Shown: positions 37,201 to 46,253 of the stretch, one piece after another | Layout of the letters: each line of letters starts with the position of its first letter | Numbering within the stretch: position 1 is the first letter of the stretch | IMG/VR virus record: IMGVR_UViG_3300013372_003978 | Coordinates: 23,688 to 87,687 of that record | Length of the DNA stretch: 64,000 nt | Reading direction: 5' to 3' (one strand) | DNA from: a virus | Made by a program: the position numbers and the translations under genes | The notes under the pieces: model-generated | Database searches by the model: none | What the model was told of the DNA's origin: nothing | What the model saw: the letters and a program-made list of their open reading frames with translations, nothing else

Positions 37201-37943
37201 AAACAGAAGGAATAAGTTTAGGGTGGAATTGTTCTGCCGCTCAGGATGGTCTTAAATTAGGTTTAAGGAATACAAAAAGTAATGGGTATAAAACATGTCC
37301 GTTTGATATGATGATAACCAATTATGTGGGTATGTGTAAATGTATTGAAGATGATTTTAAATACTTTTGCGACCCAAATTATTTAGAACTAAGAAAAGCC
37401 CCTAAAATGTCTCCACATATCCCAAATCAAAAAGATGATGAAATGTGGGTTTTTAATTCTTATTATAATTTTTATTTTAATCATGAATCACCATATCATG
37501 GTAATCTTTATTTAAATGAGCAATGGAGTGGACCAAACCATTTTGTCAATAACAATTTTGAAAAATTCGTTGAAAGGTATGAAAGACGAATTAATAATTT
37601 TAGGGGGTATATGACTGGTTTAGAACTAGTTAATTTTATCGTATGGCGTTATAACGCAATACCTTATGAATTAGTGGATATTATTAAAGAAAAATACCCT
37701 AATTTAAATTTTAAAGTTAATACTATTATAGATTTTGGTAGACATACTGTTGATTGTTTAATAACTAACACACCAGAAGCTTCAAAAGAATATGAAATGG
37801 ATTATCTTAGATATATGAACATAACTGAAAATGAATACCCAGAAGAATTTTCCAGGTATAGAAATGAATTAATAACTAAGGATATTAAAAATGATGAACA
37901 TATCATTTTAATTTATCCAACTAAAATCTCTAGTTTAAACTAA
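37197..37943 (+). CDS. DUF1796-like papain-fold candidate
   Basis: 248 residues. EGISLGWNCSAAQDGLKLGLR followed by PFDMMITN is the signature of the DUF1796 family (S-L-G-x-x-C, then P-F-D), which is often placed among putative cysteine peptidases and often found in polysaccharide loci. The His of a triad might be in NPNYL/EFNHESP, but this is not certain. It overlaps both neighbours, so it belongs to the operon. Role unknown. Confidence 0.65.
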   Translation: MKTEGISLGWNCSAAQDGLKLGLRNTKSNGYKTCPFDMMITNYVGMCKCIEDDFKYFCDPNYLELRKAPKMSPHIPNQKDDEMWVFNSYYNFYFNHESPYHGNLYLNEQWSGPNHFVNNNFEKFVERYERRINNFRGYMTGLELVNFIVWRYNAIPYELVDIIKEKYPNLNFKVNTIIDFGRHTVDCLITNTPEASKEYEMDYLRYMNITENEYPEEFSRYRNELITKDIKNDEHIILIYPTKISSLN

Positions 37944-38242
37944 TGAAAACAAGAATAATTTACGTAGACATTGATGAAACTATTTGTGAAACACCAGAAC
38001 CTAGAAACTATTTTAATGCTGAACCGATAAAAGAAAATATCGCTAAAATTAATGAGTTGTATGATGAAGGTAACACAATAGTTTATTGGACTGCTCGTGG
38101 TAGTAGAACACAAATTAATTGGTATGATTTAACTAAACAACAATTGATTGAATGGGGTGCGAAACACCATGAATTAAATGTAAGTAAACCATACTATGAT
38201 TTGTTTATTGATGACAAAACACTTAGAATTGAAGAAATATGA
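37943..38242 (+). CDS. Small HAD-superfamily phosphatase
   Basis: 99 residues. D9-x-D11 in YVDIDETIC (nucleophile and acid/base), TAR after YW (motif II) and FIDDKT (motif III/IV) are all present, so it is likely active. The short form resembles HADs of capsule and LPS loci that dephosphorylate sugar phosphates. One-base overlaps with neighbours. Confidence 0.8.
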   Translation: MKTRIIYVDIDETICETPEPRNYFNAEPIKENIAKINELYDEGNTIVYWTARGSRTQINWYDLTKQQLIEWGAKHHELNVSKPYYDLFIDDKTLRIEEI

Positions 38243-39162
38243 AAAATAAAAAAATAATACTTATCCCACCAAATTTAGCATATGGTGATTGCTTATCCGT
38301 TATAGGATTAGTTTATTATTTGCTAGAATATTATGAATCAGTTTATTTTTATTTGGGTGAAACTGATACTTTATTAAATTATTATTCTGATTATTTTTCT
38401 AATGACCCATTATATAATCAAAGGATTTTTATTGTTGTAAAACCAGAAATTTTAATTAATAATGGTGAATATGGTGAATATCATATATGTAATACTTTAA
38501 CTGGTGATTGGTTATCGGCAAAAACTAATTATGCTGAACTTCCAAATATCAATAAAGAGTTTTACTTCAATGATTTAAATCCAATTTATAATAAATTAAA
38601 AATTCCTAACGAACATTTATGTTTACCTAATAAACATTTACCTTCTTTAGAGTTGGAAATTAATCATTTATTTTATTATGAATTGATTGGTTTAAACAAT
38701 AACGTTAGAATGGATTACTTCAATTATGAAAGAAATTTACAAAAAGAACGGATGTTTAAAAATCAAATACTTGCAAATTATGGTTTAGAACCTAATAGCA
38801 AATATAATATAATAAACGACCCTACAGGACAATTTAATGAAATCATACCTTACATTAAAAATGGGTTTAAAACAATTAACATTAACTTTTTAGCACCTAG
38901 TATTGGTAATTTATTAACTTTGTTGGAAGAAGCTGAAAGCATACATTTTATTGAAGGATGTAACGTTAACTTTTTTTATCATTGTCAATATAAGAATATT
39001 TTTAAATATGATAAAAAAATATATTTTCATACTTGGGTTCGCAATAGACATTGGTTATATCCAAATATGAATTTAGATTACGCATGGAAAATGATGGATA
39101 CACCAAAATTACTAAATTGGGAATTTATCTTTGATAAAAATGAAACACAAAATATAATTTAA
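38239..39162 (+). CDS. Unknown GT-B-like protein of the glycan island
   Basis: 307 residues. Starts IILIPPNLAYGDCLSVIGLVYYLLEYY, which resembles the first strand of heptosyltransferase/GT9-type folds, and the end (HFIEGCNVNFFYHCQYKNIFKYD) looks like the conserved C-terminal part of such enzymes. The match is only in pattern. Four-base overlap with the HAD gene. Confidence 0.5.
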   Translation: MKNKKIILIPPNLAYGDCLSVIGLVYYLLEYYESVYFYLGETDTLLNYYSDYFSNDPLYNQRIFIVVKPEILINNGEYGEYHICNTLTGDWLSAKTNYAELPNINKEFYFNDLNPIYNKLKIPNEHLCLPNKHLPSLELEINHLFYYELIGLNNNVRMDYFNYERNLQKERMFKNQILANYGLEPNSKYNIINDPTGQFNEIIPYIKNGFKTININFLAPSIGNLLTLLEEAESIHFIEGCNVNFFYHCQYKNIFKYDKKIYFHTWVRNRHWLYPNMNLDYAWKMMDTPKLLNWEFIFDKNETQNII

Positions 39163-39165
39163 AAT

Positions 39166-39657
39166 ATGAAATTAATATCCCATAGAGGAAATATAATCGG
39201 ACCAAATTTAAAAAGAGAAAACTCACCATCATATATTGACACTGCAATATGTGCTGGTTATGATGTTGAAGTGGATATAAATTTTACAAATGGTAAATTT
39301 TATCTAGGTCATGATACACCTGATTATGAAATAACTGAAATTTGGATGACTAAAAGAAAATATAACATATGGTTTCACTGTAAAAATTTAGAAGCTGCAT
39401 CAGAGCTTATCAAATTACAAAAAAAATATGATATAGAGTTTAAGTTTTTTTGTCATTCATCTGATTCTTTTATTTTAACTAGTAATGATTATATTTGGGT
39501 TCATGATTTATCCTTAGATTTAAATAACAAATGTATTATTCCATTATTAAGTGATACTGATGTTTTAAAATATAACGGTAAATTAGTTTATGGTGTGTGT
39601 ACTGATTATATTAGTTTAGCAGCATTTAATTTAAAACAAAAAGGATTATACAAATAA
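39166..39657 (+). CDS. Short glycerophosphodiesterase-like (GDPD) protein
   Basis: 163 residues, about two thirds of a typical GDPD domain. ISHRGN (H5, R6), VEVDINF and YLGHDTP reproduce the metal-binding residues of GDPD TIM barrels. The later part (WFHCKNLEAASEL) also fits. Within polysaccharide loci this short form is known as a separate subgroup of unknown substrate. It starts 3 nt after the upstream stop. Confidence 0.7.
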   Translation: MKLISHRGNIIGPNLKRENSPSYIDTAICAGYDVEVDINFTNGKFYLGHDTPDYEITEIWMTKRKYNIWFHCKNLEAASELIKLQKKYDIEFKFFCHSSDSFILTSNDYIWVHDLSLDLNNKCIIPLLSDTDVLKYNGKLVYGVCTDYISLAAFNLKQKGLYK

Positions 39658-39662
39658 AAAAA

Positions 39663-41246
39663 ATGAATAAAAATATACAATTAATTATACCTATGTCTGG
39701 TGTTGGTAAACGTTTTATCGATGCTGGTTACGCTGATACTAAATCACTTATTATTGTCGATGGAAAACCAATAATTCAACACGTAGTTGAAATGTTTAAT
39801 AGCCCTGATGATGTTATTTTCATTTGTAATGAAATACATTTAAGAGATACTAATATGAGAGAAATATTAGAATCAATATCGCCAAATTGTAAGATATTTT
39901 CTGTATCTAATGAGAATAGAAAAGGACCTGTTGATGCTGTTTATCAAATAGCTGAATATATCGATGACAATAGAGAAGTTATCGTTAGTTATTGTGATTA
40001 TGGTACTTATTGGAATTACGACAAATTTTTAAAGGAAACTAGAGAAGCAAATTCTGATGGTGCTATTGCATGTTACACTGGATTTCATCCACACATGTTA
40101 GGTTCTGATAATTATGCATTTGTTAAAATGGAAGATGATAAAGCAGTAGCGATTCAAGAAAAAAAACCTTTCACTGATAATAAAATGGCTGAATTAGCTT
40201 CTAATGGTACTTATTATTTTAAAACTGGACGTATAGTAAAAGATAAGTTTAAAGAATTAATAGATTTAAACCATTCATTAAATAATGAATTTTATGTTAG
40301 TTTAGTTTATAATTTATTAATTAAAGATGGTTTATTAGTTACAACCTTTTTAATTGAAAACATGTTACAATGGGGAACACCTTATGATTTAGAAAACTAT
40401 AAAGGTTGGTCTGAGTATTTTTCTAATATGAAAATCACACAACCAAAAATTAAAAACCCAAAAGGTACGACTCTTGTTTTACCAATGGCTGGTAGAGGAA
40501 GTCGTTTTGAAGATGAAGGGTATCCATTACCAAAACCATTATTAGAAGTTGATAAACTGCCAATGATATTACAAGCAGTTAATTGCTTACCAGAATCAGA
40601 CAATAATGTTTTTATGTGTTTAGAAGACCACATTAAAAATTTTAATATTGACAAAAAATTAAGTGAGTATTACCCTAACACTAAAATTGTTTTAATAGAT
40701 AAAACAACCGAAGGTCAAGCTTGTACATGTGAAATAGGTATTAATAAAACAAACATTGATTTAGAATCACCAATATTAATTTCTGCGTGTGATAATGGAG
40801 TTTATTACGATTCACAAAAATATTTAGATATGGTTAATGATGAATCTATAGATATTATTGTGTGGACATTTAGAAATAATCAAGCTAGTAAAACAAGCCC
40901 TAATTCGTATGCGTGGTTAGATGTTGATAGTGAAGGATTTGTTAAACATGTTTCATGTAAGAAATTTATTTATGATGACCCTTTGAAAACACATGCTATT
41001 ATTGGTACTATGTTTTTTAGAAAGAATAAATATTTCATGGATGGTTTAAAAATGAACTATGAAGAAAATATAAGAACCAATGGTGAATTTTATGTTGATG
41101 ATGTATTAAATCAAAATATAAAAAACGGATTAAAAGTAAAAGTTTTTGAAGTTAAAAATTATATTTGTTGGGGGACACCCAATGATTACAAAACATATCA
41201 ATATTGGTATAATTATTTTAATAAAATAACTAATCGCATTGACTAA
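39663..41246 (+). CDS. Tandem nucleotidyltransferase (two NTP-transferase domains)
   Basis: 527 residues. Two copies of a sugar-phosphate nucleotidyltransferase fold are joined: IIPMSGVGKRF near residue 8 and VLPMAGRGSRF near residue 272. The second has the fully canonical Gly-rich loop and PKPLLEV lysine; the first has TKSLIIV instead. Each copy ends with a CWGTP/QWGTP motif. The enzyme would activate a sugar phosphate as an NDP-sugar. The split of work between the two halves is unknown. Confidence 0.8.
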   Translation: MNKNIQLIIPMSGVGKRFIDAGYADTKSLIIVDGKPIIQHVVEMFNSPDDVIFICNEIHLRDTNMREILESISPNCKIFSVSNENRKGPVDAVYQIAEYIDDNREVIVSYCDYGTYWNYDKFLKETREANSDGAIACYTGFHPHMLGSDNYAFVKMEDDKAVAIQEKKPFTDNKMAELASNGTYYFKTGRIVKDKFKELIDLNHSLNNEFYVSLVYNLLIKDGLLVTTFLIENMLQWGTPYDLENYKGWSEYFSNMKITQPKIKNPKGTTLVLPMAGRGSRFEDEGYPLPKPLLEVDKLPMILQAVNCLPESDNNVFMCLEDHIKNFNIDKKLSEYYPNTKIVLIDKTTEGQACTCEIGINKTNIDLESPILISACDNGVYYDSQKYLDMVNDESIDIIVWTFRNNQASKTSPNSYAWLDVDSEGFVKHVSCKKFIYDDPLKTHAIIGTMFFRKNKYFMDGLKMNYEENIRTNGEFYVDDVLNQNIKNGLKVKVFEVKNYICWGTPNDYKTYQYWYNYFNKITNRID

Positions 41247-41259
41247 CCCAAAAAAATAA

Positions 41260-42252
41260 ATGAAAAAGAAATTAGCCTTAATACTAGGAGCCAATGGTCA
41301 GGATGCGTCTTATTTGGCTGAATTATTAATAGATAAAGATTATGAGGTTCATGGTACTATAAGAAGAAATTCAGTACCAGAATCTCAAACAACCAGAATC
41401 CAATCACTTCGAGATAATAATCAAATAACCCTACATTATATGGACCTTACGGACCCTATTAGTGTAGAATCAATTATTAATAATTTAAAACCTAATGAAA
41501 TATATCATTTAGCTGCTCAAAGTCACGTACAAATTAGTTTTGAATTACCAAAATACACACTAGATGTTAATGGTGGTGGCACACTTGCTGTTTTAGAAGC
41601 AGTAAGAAAATTCTCACCTAAATCTAAAATATATCATGCGGCAACGTCTGAAATGTTTGGTAATTCTATCGATGATGACGGTTATCAACGTGAAACAACA
41701 CGCTTAGCACCAGTAAGCCCATATGGTTGCAGTAAATTATATGCTCATAGTCTTTGTAATAATTATAGAAATGCGTATGGTATGTTTATAACTTCTGGGA
41801 TTTTATTTAATCATGAAAGCCCTAGGAGAGGAATTAACTTCGTAACCAACAAAGTAGTACTTGAAGCTGTAAAGATTAAACTAGGGCTCTCTAATGAGCT
41901 TGTATTGGGTAACCTAGATGCTGTTAGAGATTGGGGTCATGCAAAAGACTATGTTGAGGGGATGTGGAGAATGTTACAACAAGAAGAACCTGATGATTAT
42001 GTATTGGCTACGGGAGTATCAAAAAGTGTTAGAGATTTAGTAGAATATGTATTTGGTAAATTAGATTTAGATTCAACCAAATATGTTAAAAGCAATGAAA
42101 AATTTCAACGTGCTGAAGAATTACATTTCCTTAAAGGAGATACGTCTAAAGCTAAAGAAAAATTAGGGTGGAAGCCCATATATACTTTTGAAACAATGTT
42201 AGATGAAATGATTCACCATTGGTTTGAAATACTTAGACCAAAAAATTCATAG
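41260..42252 (+). CDS. gmd: GDP-mannose 4,6-dehydratase
   Basis: 330 residues. Converts GDP-D-mannose to GDP-4-keto-6-deoxy-D-mannose, with NADP as cofactor. ILGANGQDASYLAELL is the Rossmann dinucleotide loop, RIQSLRDN and LAAQSHVQISFE are GMD-specific, TSEMFG carries the catalytic Ser/Glu, and YGCSKLYAH is the Y-x3-K. FNHESPRRG and KEKLGWKP are also typical. Full length. Pairs directly with the next gene. Confidence 0.95.
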   Translation: MKKKLALILGANGQDASYLAELLIDKDYEVHGTIRRNSVPESQTTRIQSLRDNNQITLHYMDLTDPISVESIINNLKPNEIYHLAAQSHVQISFELPKYTLDVNGGGTLAVLEAVRKFSPKSKIYHAATSEMFGNSIDDDGYQRETTRLAPVSPYGCSKLYAHSLCNNYRNAYGMFITSGILFNHESPRRGINFVTNKVVLEAVKIKLGLSNELVLGNLDAVRDWGHAKDYVEGMWRMLQQEEPDDYVLATGVSKSVRDLVEYVFGKLDLDSTKYVKSNEKFQRAEELHFLKGDTSKAKEKLGWKPIYTFETMLDEMIHHWFEILRPKNS

Positions 42253-42254
42253 AT

Positions 42255-43190
42255 ATGGGTAGATTATTAGTAACAGGTGCCAATGGATTAGTTGGTTCCC
42301 AATTTAAGGGTGATTTAGTGCCAATAACCTCAAAAATGGTTGACCTTAGAGATAAAAAAAGCACTGAAGACATTATTAATTTTTATACCGATAAAGAAAA
42401 ACAAGGAATGTTTGCTATTGATAAAATTATTCACTGTGCTGGTAAAGTAGGTGGTGTTGGTGGAAATATGAATTATAAAGGAGATTTTTTTTATGATAAT
42501 ATTATGATAAATACTAATGTTATTGAAGCAGCTAGAAAATCTGGTGTGGAAAAATTAGTTGTATTCTTATCAACATGTATTTTTCCTAATGATGTTGAAT
42601 ATCCATTAACTGAATCTAAAATACATTTAGGTTCACCACATCCTTCTAATGATGCTTATGCTTATGCTAAAAGAATGGCAGACGTTCAAATAAGAGCTTA
42701 TAGAGAACAATATGGTTTAAAATACACGTCAGTTATTCCAACTAATATTTATGGTCCTAATGATAACTTTGATATTAAAAATGGTCATGTTATACCTTCA
42801 TTAATACATAAATGTTATTTAGCTAGAGAAAACAAAACTGATTTATATATTTGGGGTTCTGGAACACCTTTAAGAGAGTTTATTTTTTCTAAAGATGTTG
42901 CAGAATTAGTTACATGGGTAATAAATAATTATGATGATTTTGAACCATTAATACTATCAACTTCTGAGGAAATATCAATTAAAGATGTTGTTAATGTTAT
43001 CACTGAAAATATGAATTTTAAAGGTAATGTTATTTTTGATAAAACTAAACCAGATGGTCAATTTAGAAAACCTAGCGATAATTCTAAATTAAAATCCTTT
43101 TTACCAAATTTTAATTTTACTCCTTTTGAAGATGGGATTAAAGAAACTATTGAATGGTTTGAAAAGAAATATCCTAATATTAAACAATAA
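42255..43190 (+). CDS. fcl: GDP-L-fucose synthase
   Basis: 311 residues. Epimerises and reduces the GMD product to GDP-L-fucose. VTGANGLVGSQF (NADP loop), HCAGKVGGVGGN, LSTCIFPN (catalytic Ser/Cys), AYAYAKRM (Y-x3-K) and the C-terminal IKETIEWF are all diagnostic. It starts 2 nt after GMD and is the last gene of the island before a late-type promoter. Confidence 0.95.
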   Translation: MGRLLVTGANGLVGSQFKGDLVPITSKMVDLRDKKSTEDIINFYTDKEKQGMFAIDKIIHCAGKVGGVGGNMNYKGDFFYDNIMINTNVIEAARKSGVEKLVVFLSTCIFPNDVEYPLTESKIHLGSPHPSNDAYAYAKRMADVQIRAYREQYGLKYTSVIPTNIYGPNDNFDIKNGHVIPSLIHKCYLARENKTDLYIWGSGTPLREFIFSKDVAELVTWVINNYDDFEPLILSTSEEISIKDVVNVITENMNFKGNVIFDKTKPDGQFRKPSDNSKLKSFLPNFNFTPFEDGIKETIEWFEKKYPNIKQ

Positions 43191-43193
43191 CAT

Positions 43194-43208
43194 ATATTTA
43201 TTAATAAA
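43194..43208 (+). promoter_or_regulatory. Phage late-type promoter motif
   Basis: ATATTTATTAATAAA ends 6 nt before the ATG at 43215. It contains the perfect 16-bp palindrome TATTTATTAATAAATA, so it could be read in both directions. Confidence 0.6.
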
Positions 43209-43214
43209 TAATTT

Positions 43215-44069
43215 ATGACAAAAAAAGCGGCAATAACAAAAGTCCCAGCTACAAAACCCACAACTAGAATAAAAAAAACTGATGTGGTAGCTAACCAAGA
43301 AGTAAAAAAAAATGTTGACTTACTATCTCAAATAAAAATAGATTTAAAACATAAAAATGAAATTCAGAAAAAATTAACATTGGCTATCAAAAATGGTGAT
43401 GTTACAATTTGTACAGGACCAGCAGGAACTGGTAAAACACTTTTAAGTGTTGCTGAAGCTCTAATTCTTTTAAAAGCATTTCCAGATAAATACCAAGAAA
43501 TAAAACTGGTCAAATCAATAGTTCAACTTAAAGACGAAGACTTAGGCACGCTTCCTGGTGATGAGAAGGATAAACTTAAATTTATAATGATGTCATTTTT
43601 TGACGCATTTTATAAATTAATTGGAGAAGAATTAACCAACAAATTACTTGAAGCTGGGTATATTAAAATGGAAGTATTTGGTAGTATTCGTGGAAGGTCA
43701 ATCGCTAATTGTATTATTTTATTCGATGAATTTCAAAACGTTACCGATAATAATGGAAAAACATTACTTACTCGTTTCTCAGAAAATACCAAAGTTATTG
43801 CATTAGGTGATAGTAATCAAGTCGACCTTAAAAATCCAGAAACAAGTTGTTTATCAGAACTAGTTCGTATGGCAAAATTAATACCCGAAGAAGGTGTTAA
43901 TGTTATTGAATTTACAGAAGCTGAAGTTGTTAGACATAGACTTACCAAGTATTTTATTCAAATATTTGAACATAAAGATTACAAGAAAAAAACTGATTCT
44001 AAAAGTGTTACAACTAAAAAACAAAAAGAAAAATCTTTTTTTCAAAAATTTTTAAATTTATTTAAATAA
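43215..44069 (+). CDS. phoH: PhoH-like ATPase
   Basis: 284 residues. P-loop ATPase: Walker A GPAGTGKT (68-75), Walker B CIILFDEFQN and the later GDSNQVDL and RHRLTKYF. Common in T4-like phages; the physiological role is unsettled (possibly RNA or phosphate-stress related). A Lys-rich N-terminal 45 residues precedes the fold. Late-type promoter upstream; Lys-rich end. Confidence 0.9.
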   Translation: MTKKAAITKVPATKPTTRIKKTDVVANQEVKKNVDLLSQIKIDLKHKNEIQKKLTLAIKNGDVTICTGPAGTGKTLLSVAEALILLKAFPDKYQEIKLVKSIVQLKDEDLGTLPGDEKDKLKFIMMSFFDAFYKLIGEELTNKLLEAGYIKMEVFGSIRGRSIANCIILFDEFQNVTDNNGKTLLTRFSENTKVIALGDSNQVDLKNPETSCLSELVRMAKLIPEEGVNVIEFTEAEVVRHRLTKYFIQIFEHKDYKKKTDSKSVTTKKQKEKSFFQKFLNLFK

Positions 44070-44119
44070 TTTATTAGTTTTTTCTTTACTTATCTTCATA
44101 TAATCATTAAATTGGTAAC

Positions 44120-44722
44120 ATGAAGATAGGAATTACCCTTAATGAGGTTTTAAGAGATTTTATTGGCCAACTAGCTTACACTTATGATAAGTATGTTGGT
44201 GAAAATGATGTGACTGAAGAAGATATCACTAATTTTAATTTAATCGAATTTTTTAAATTTGATGACATCAACAAATTTAATACGTTTCTTTATTTGGAAG
44301 CACCTCTAGAAATTTTTGGTCATGCTGACCAGATGTCAGACGGTTTAATGAATCGTTTTAATACTTTTTTAATGGATATAAAAGACGATGGAGAACATGA
44401 AATTGAAATCGTTAGTCGTGAAATTGATAAAAGTATTCCATCAACTTATTTCTTTTTATCAAAAACCAGTTGTAGAATTGATAAAATAAGATTTGTACAG
44501 GATTATGCTAGTAAATGGGATGGTCTAGATTTATTAATTACCGCTAATCCACAAGCTTTAGAAGCTAAACCTTCAGGTAAAATTAGTGTTAAGGTTAATA
44601 CAACATATAACAAAAATATTAGTGCAGATTTTGAAATTGATTCAATATTAGATTTTATTAAAAACGAAGACCTTAGAAGTAAAATTCTAAATACCAAAAT
44701 AACAACTTACGAAGAAATTTAA
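44120..44722 (+). CDS. Degenerate HAD/nucleotidase-like protein
   Basis: 200 residues. MKIGITLNEVLRDF sits where a HAD 5'-nucleotidase would have its DxDxV nucleophile motif, and LLITANPQALEAKPSGK resembles the motif II-III region, but the catalytic Asp pair is missing (TLN). Hence it is probably a non-catalytic relative or binding protein. The 51-nt gap to PhoH holds no clear promoter or terminator. Confidence 0.5.
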   Translation: MKIGITLNEVLRDFIGQLAYTYDKYVGENDVTEEDITNFNLIEFFKFDDINKFNTFLYLEAPLEIFGHADQMSDGLMNRFNTFLMDIKDDGEHEIEIVSREIDKSIPSTYFFLSKTSCRIDKIRFVQDYASKWDGLDLLITANPQALEAKPSGKISVKVNTTYNKNISADFEIDSILDFIKNEDLRSKILNTKITTYEEI

Positions 44723-44725
44723 AAT

Positions 44726-45079
44726 ATGATAGAATTTGGTGGTATAATGTATTATATAGATATTGATGCATTAGAAAAAGTAATCAGTCCACCCTTGGAA
44801 CCAACAAAATTAGTTGAAACACATACTAAAACTTATTTAGATGAAAAGGGTAAAATTATTAGTGTTGAAGTTAACGAATCATCTACAGAAAGAGTTAGAG
44901 AAGTTAATGCCGCTAAATACGATTTAATGAGGACTATGATTGAAGTAGTATTAGATGGTACAGAAGATGACATTGATGATACAATGGGTGCTGAGAGAGG
45001 CTTAGAAAAAGCTTCATTATCATTTAAAATAGCATTTAATACTCTATACGAGTACGAAATAATAAAAGAAAAAGAATAA
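44726..45079 (+). CDS. Unknown small protein
   Basis: 117 residues, with helical segments and a Lys/Glu-rich end. It follows the degenerate HAD gene by 3 nt and precedes a glycosyltransferase. No family or motif recognised. Confidence 0.6.
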   Translation: MIEFGGIMYYIDIDALEKVISPPLEPTKLVETHTKTYLDEKGKIISVEVNESSTERVREVNAAKYDLMRTMIEVVLDGTEDDIDDTMGAERGLEKASLSFKIAFNTLYEYEIIKEKE

Positions 45080-45101
45080 CAATTAAAAACTTCAAAAAAA
45101 A

Positions 45102-46238
45102 ATGGAAGAACAAAAAAAACAAATCGAAAGTACATTGCAAAATTTAAATGATAAAACATTTAGTTTATACTTTTTTACTTTAGACACCAAAGGTAACCCT
45201 ACTGCTGGTATTGCAAACATTTACGAACACGTAAAACTACTTAATGAATTAGGTTATAATGCATCTATTCTACACGAAAAAAATGATTATAAACTTAGAG
45301 CTGATGAAGAAGGTCAAGGTGTTGCTGAATGGTTAGGTGAAGAGTATGCTCAATTACCACACGTTTCAATCGAAGGGCAACAATTAAATGTTGGACCTGC
45401 TGATTTTATTATTATCCCAGAAATCTTTTCTAATATTATGGACCAAGTTAAAGCTTTTCCATGTAGAAAAGTGGTTATGTCACAAAGCTATGATTATTTA
45501 TTAGAATTATTACCAATCGGTAAAAGATGGAACGTAGATTATGGTTTTAATGACGTAATTACTACTAGTGTTAAACAAGCACAATATTTATCAACTCTTT
45601 TCCCAGGAATAAATTTACATTTAGTTCCAGTATCAATTCCTACATACTTTAAACCTAGTGAAAAACCTAAAATTCCAGTTGTTGCTTTGCACACTAGAAA
45701 TCAATCAGATGCTTCTAAAATTGCTAAAGCATTTTATTTACAATTTCCAATGTACAAATGGATTACTTTTAAAGAATTAAGAGGGTTACCTAGACAAGAA
45801 TTTGCTGAAGAATTAGGAAAATGTGCTTTAGCGGTATGGGTTGATGATACAGCAGGTTTTGGTACGTTCCCATTAGAAGCTTTTGAATCAAATACTACCG
45901 TAATCGGTAAAATACCTAATATGGTTCCAGAATGGATGGAAACTACTGATGAAGAAGGTAATAACGTTATTAAAAATAATGGTGTTTGGACCAATACAAC
46001 ATTAAATATTCCAGAATTAATTGCAACATATTTGAAAGTATGGTTGGAAGATGCTATACCATCTGAATTAACTGAAGCAATTGACTCTAGTAAAGGTCAA
46101 TATACTTCTGAAAAACAATTAACTGCAATTACTGAAGTATACGGTGGTTTAATTTCAAATAGAATTTCTGAACTAAATAACATGCTAAATTCTATAAAAG
46201 AACAAGAACCAGCTGAAGTTGAAACAACTAACAATTAA
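45102..46238 (+). CDS. GT-B fold glycosyltransferase-like protein
   Basis: 378 residues. The middle and end hold SVKQAQYLSTLFPGINLHLVPV, then KIPVVALHTRNQSDASKI, and DDTAGFGTFPLEAFESNTTVIGK. The last fits the donor-binding GFG-PLEAF pattern of GT4-type domains, although the usual lysine-rich region is modest. It lies outside the main glycan island, next to the sigma factor gene, so it may be late. Substrate unknown. Confidence 0.65.
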   Translation: MEEQKKQIESTLQNLNDKTFSLYFFTLDTKGNPTAGIANIYEHVKLLNELGYNASILHEKNDYKLRADEEGQGVAEWLGEEYAQLPHVSIEGQQLNVGPADFIIIPEIFSNIMDQVKAFPCRKVVMSQSYDYLLELLPIGKRWNVDYGFNDVITTSVKQAQYLSTLFPGINLHLVPVSIPTYFKPSEKPKIPVVALHTRNQSDASKIAKAFYLQFPMYKWITFKELRGLPRQEFAEELGKCALAVWVDDTAGFGTFPLEAFESNTTVIGKIPNMVPEWMETTDEEGNNVIKNNGVWTNTTLNIPELIATYLKVWLEDAIPSELTEAIDSSKGQYTSEKQLTAITEVYGGLISNRISELNNMLNSIKEQEPAEVETTNN

Positions 46239-46253
46239 TTAATATAAAAAAAT

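Noticed and set aside
20224-43190. Host chromosomal polysaccharide locus next to a prophage
   Set aside because: Phage structural and replication genes flank it on both sides, no integrase or attachment site was seen, and base composition and gene spacing match the rest of the window.
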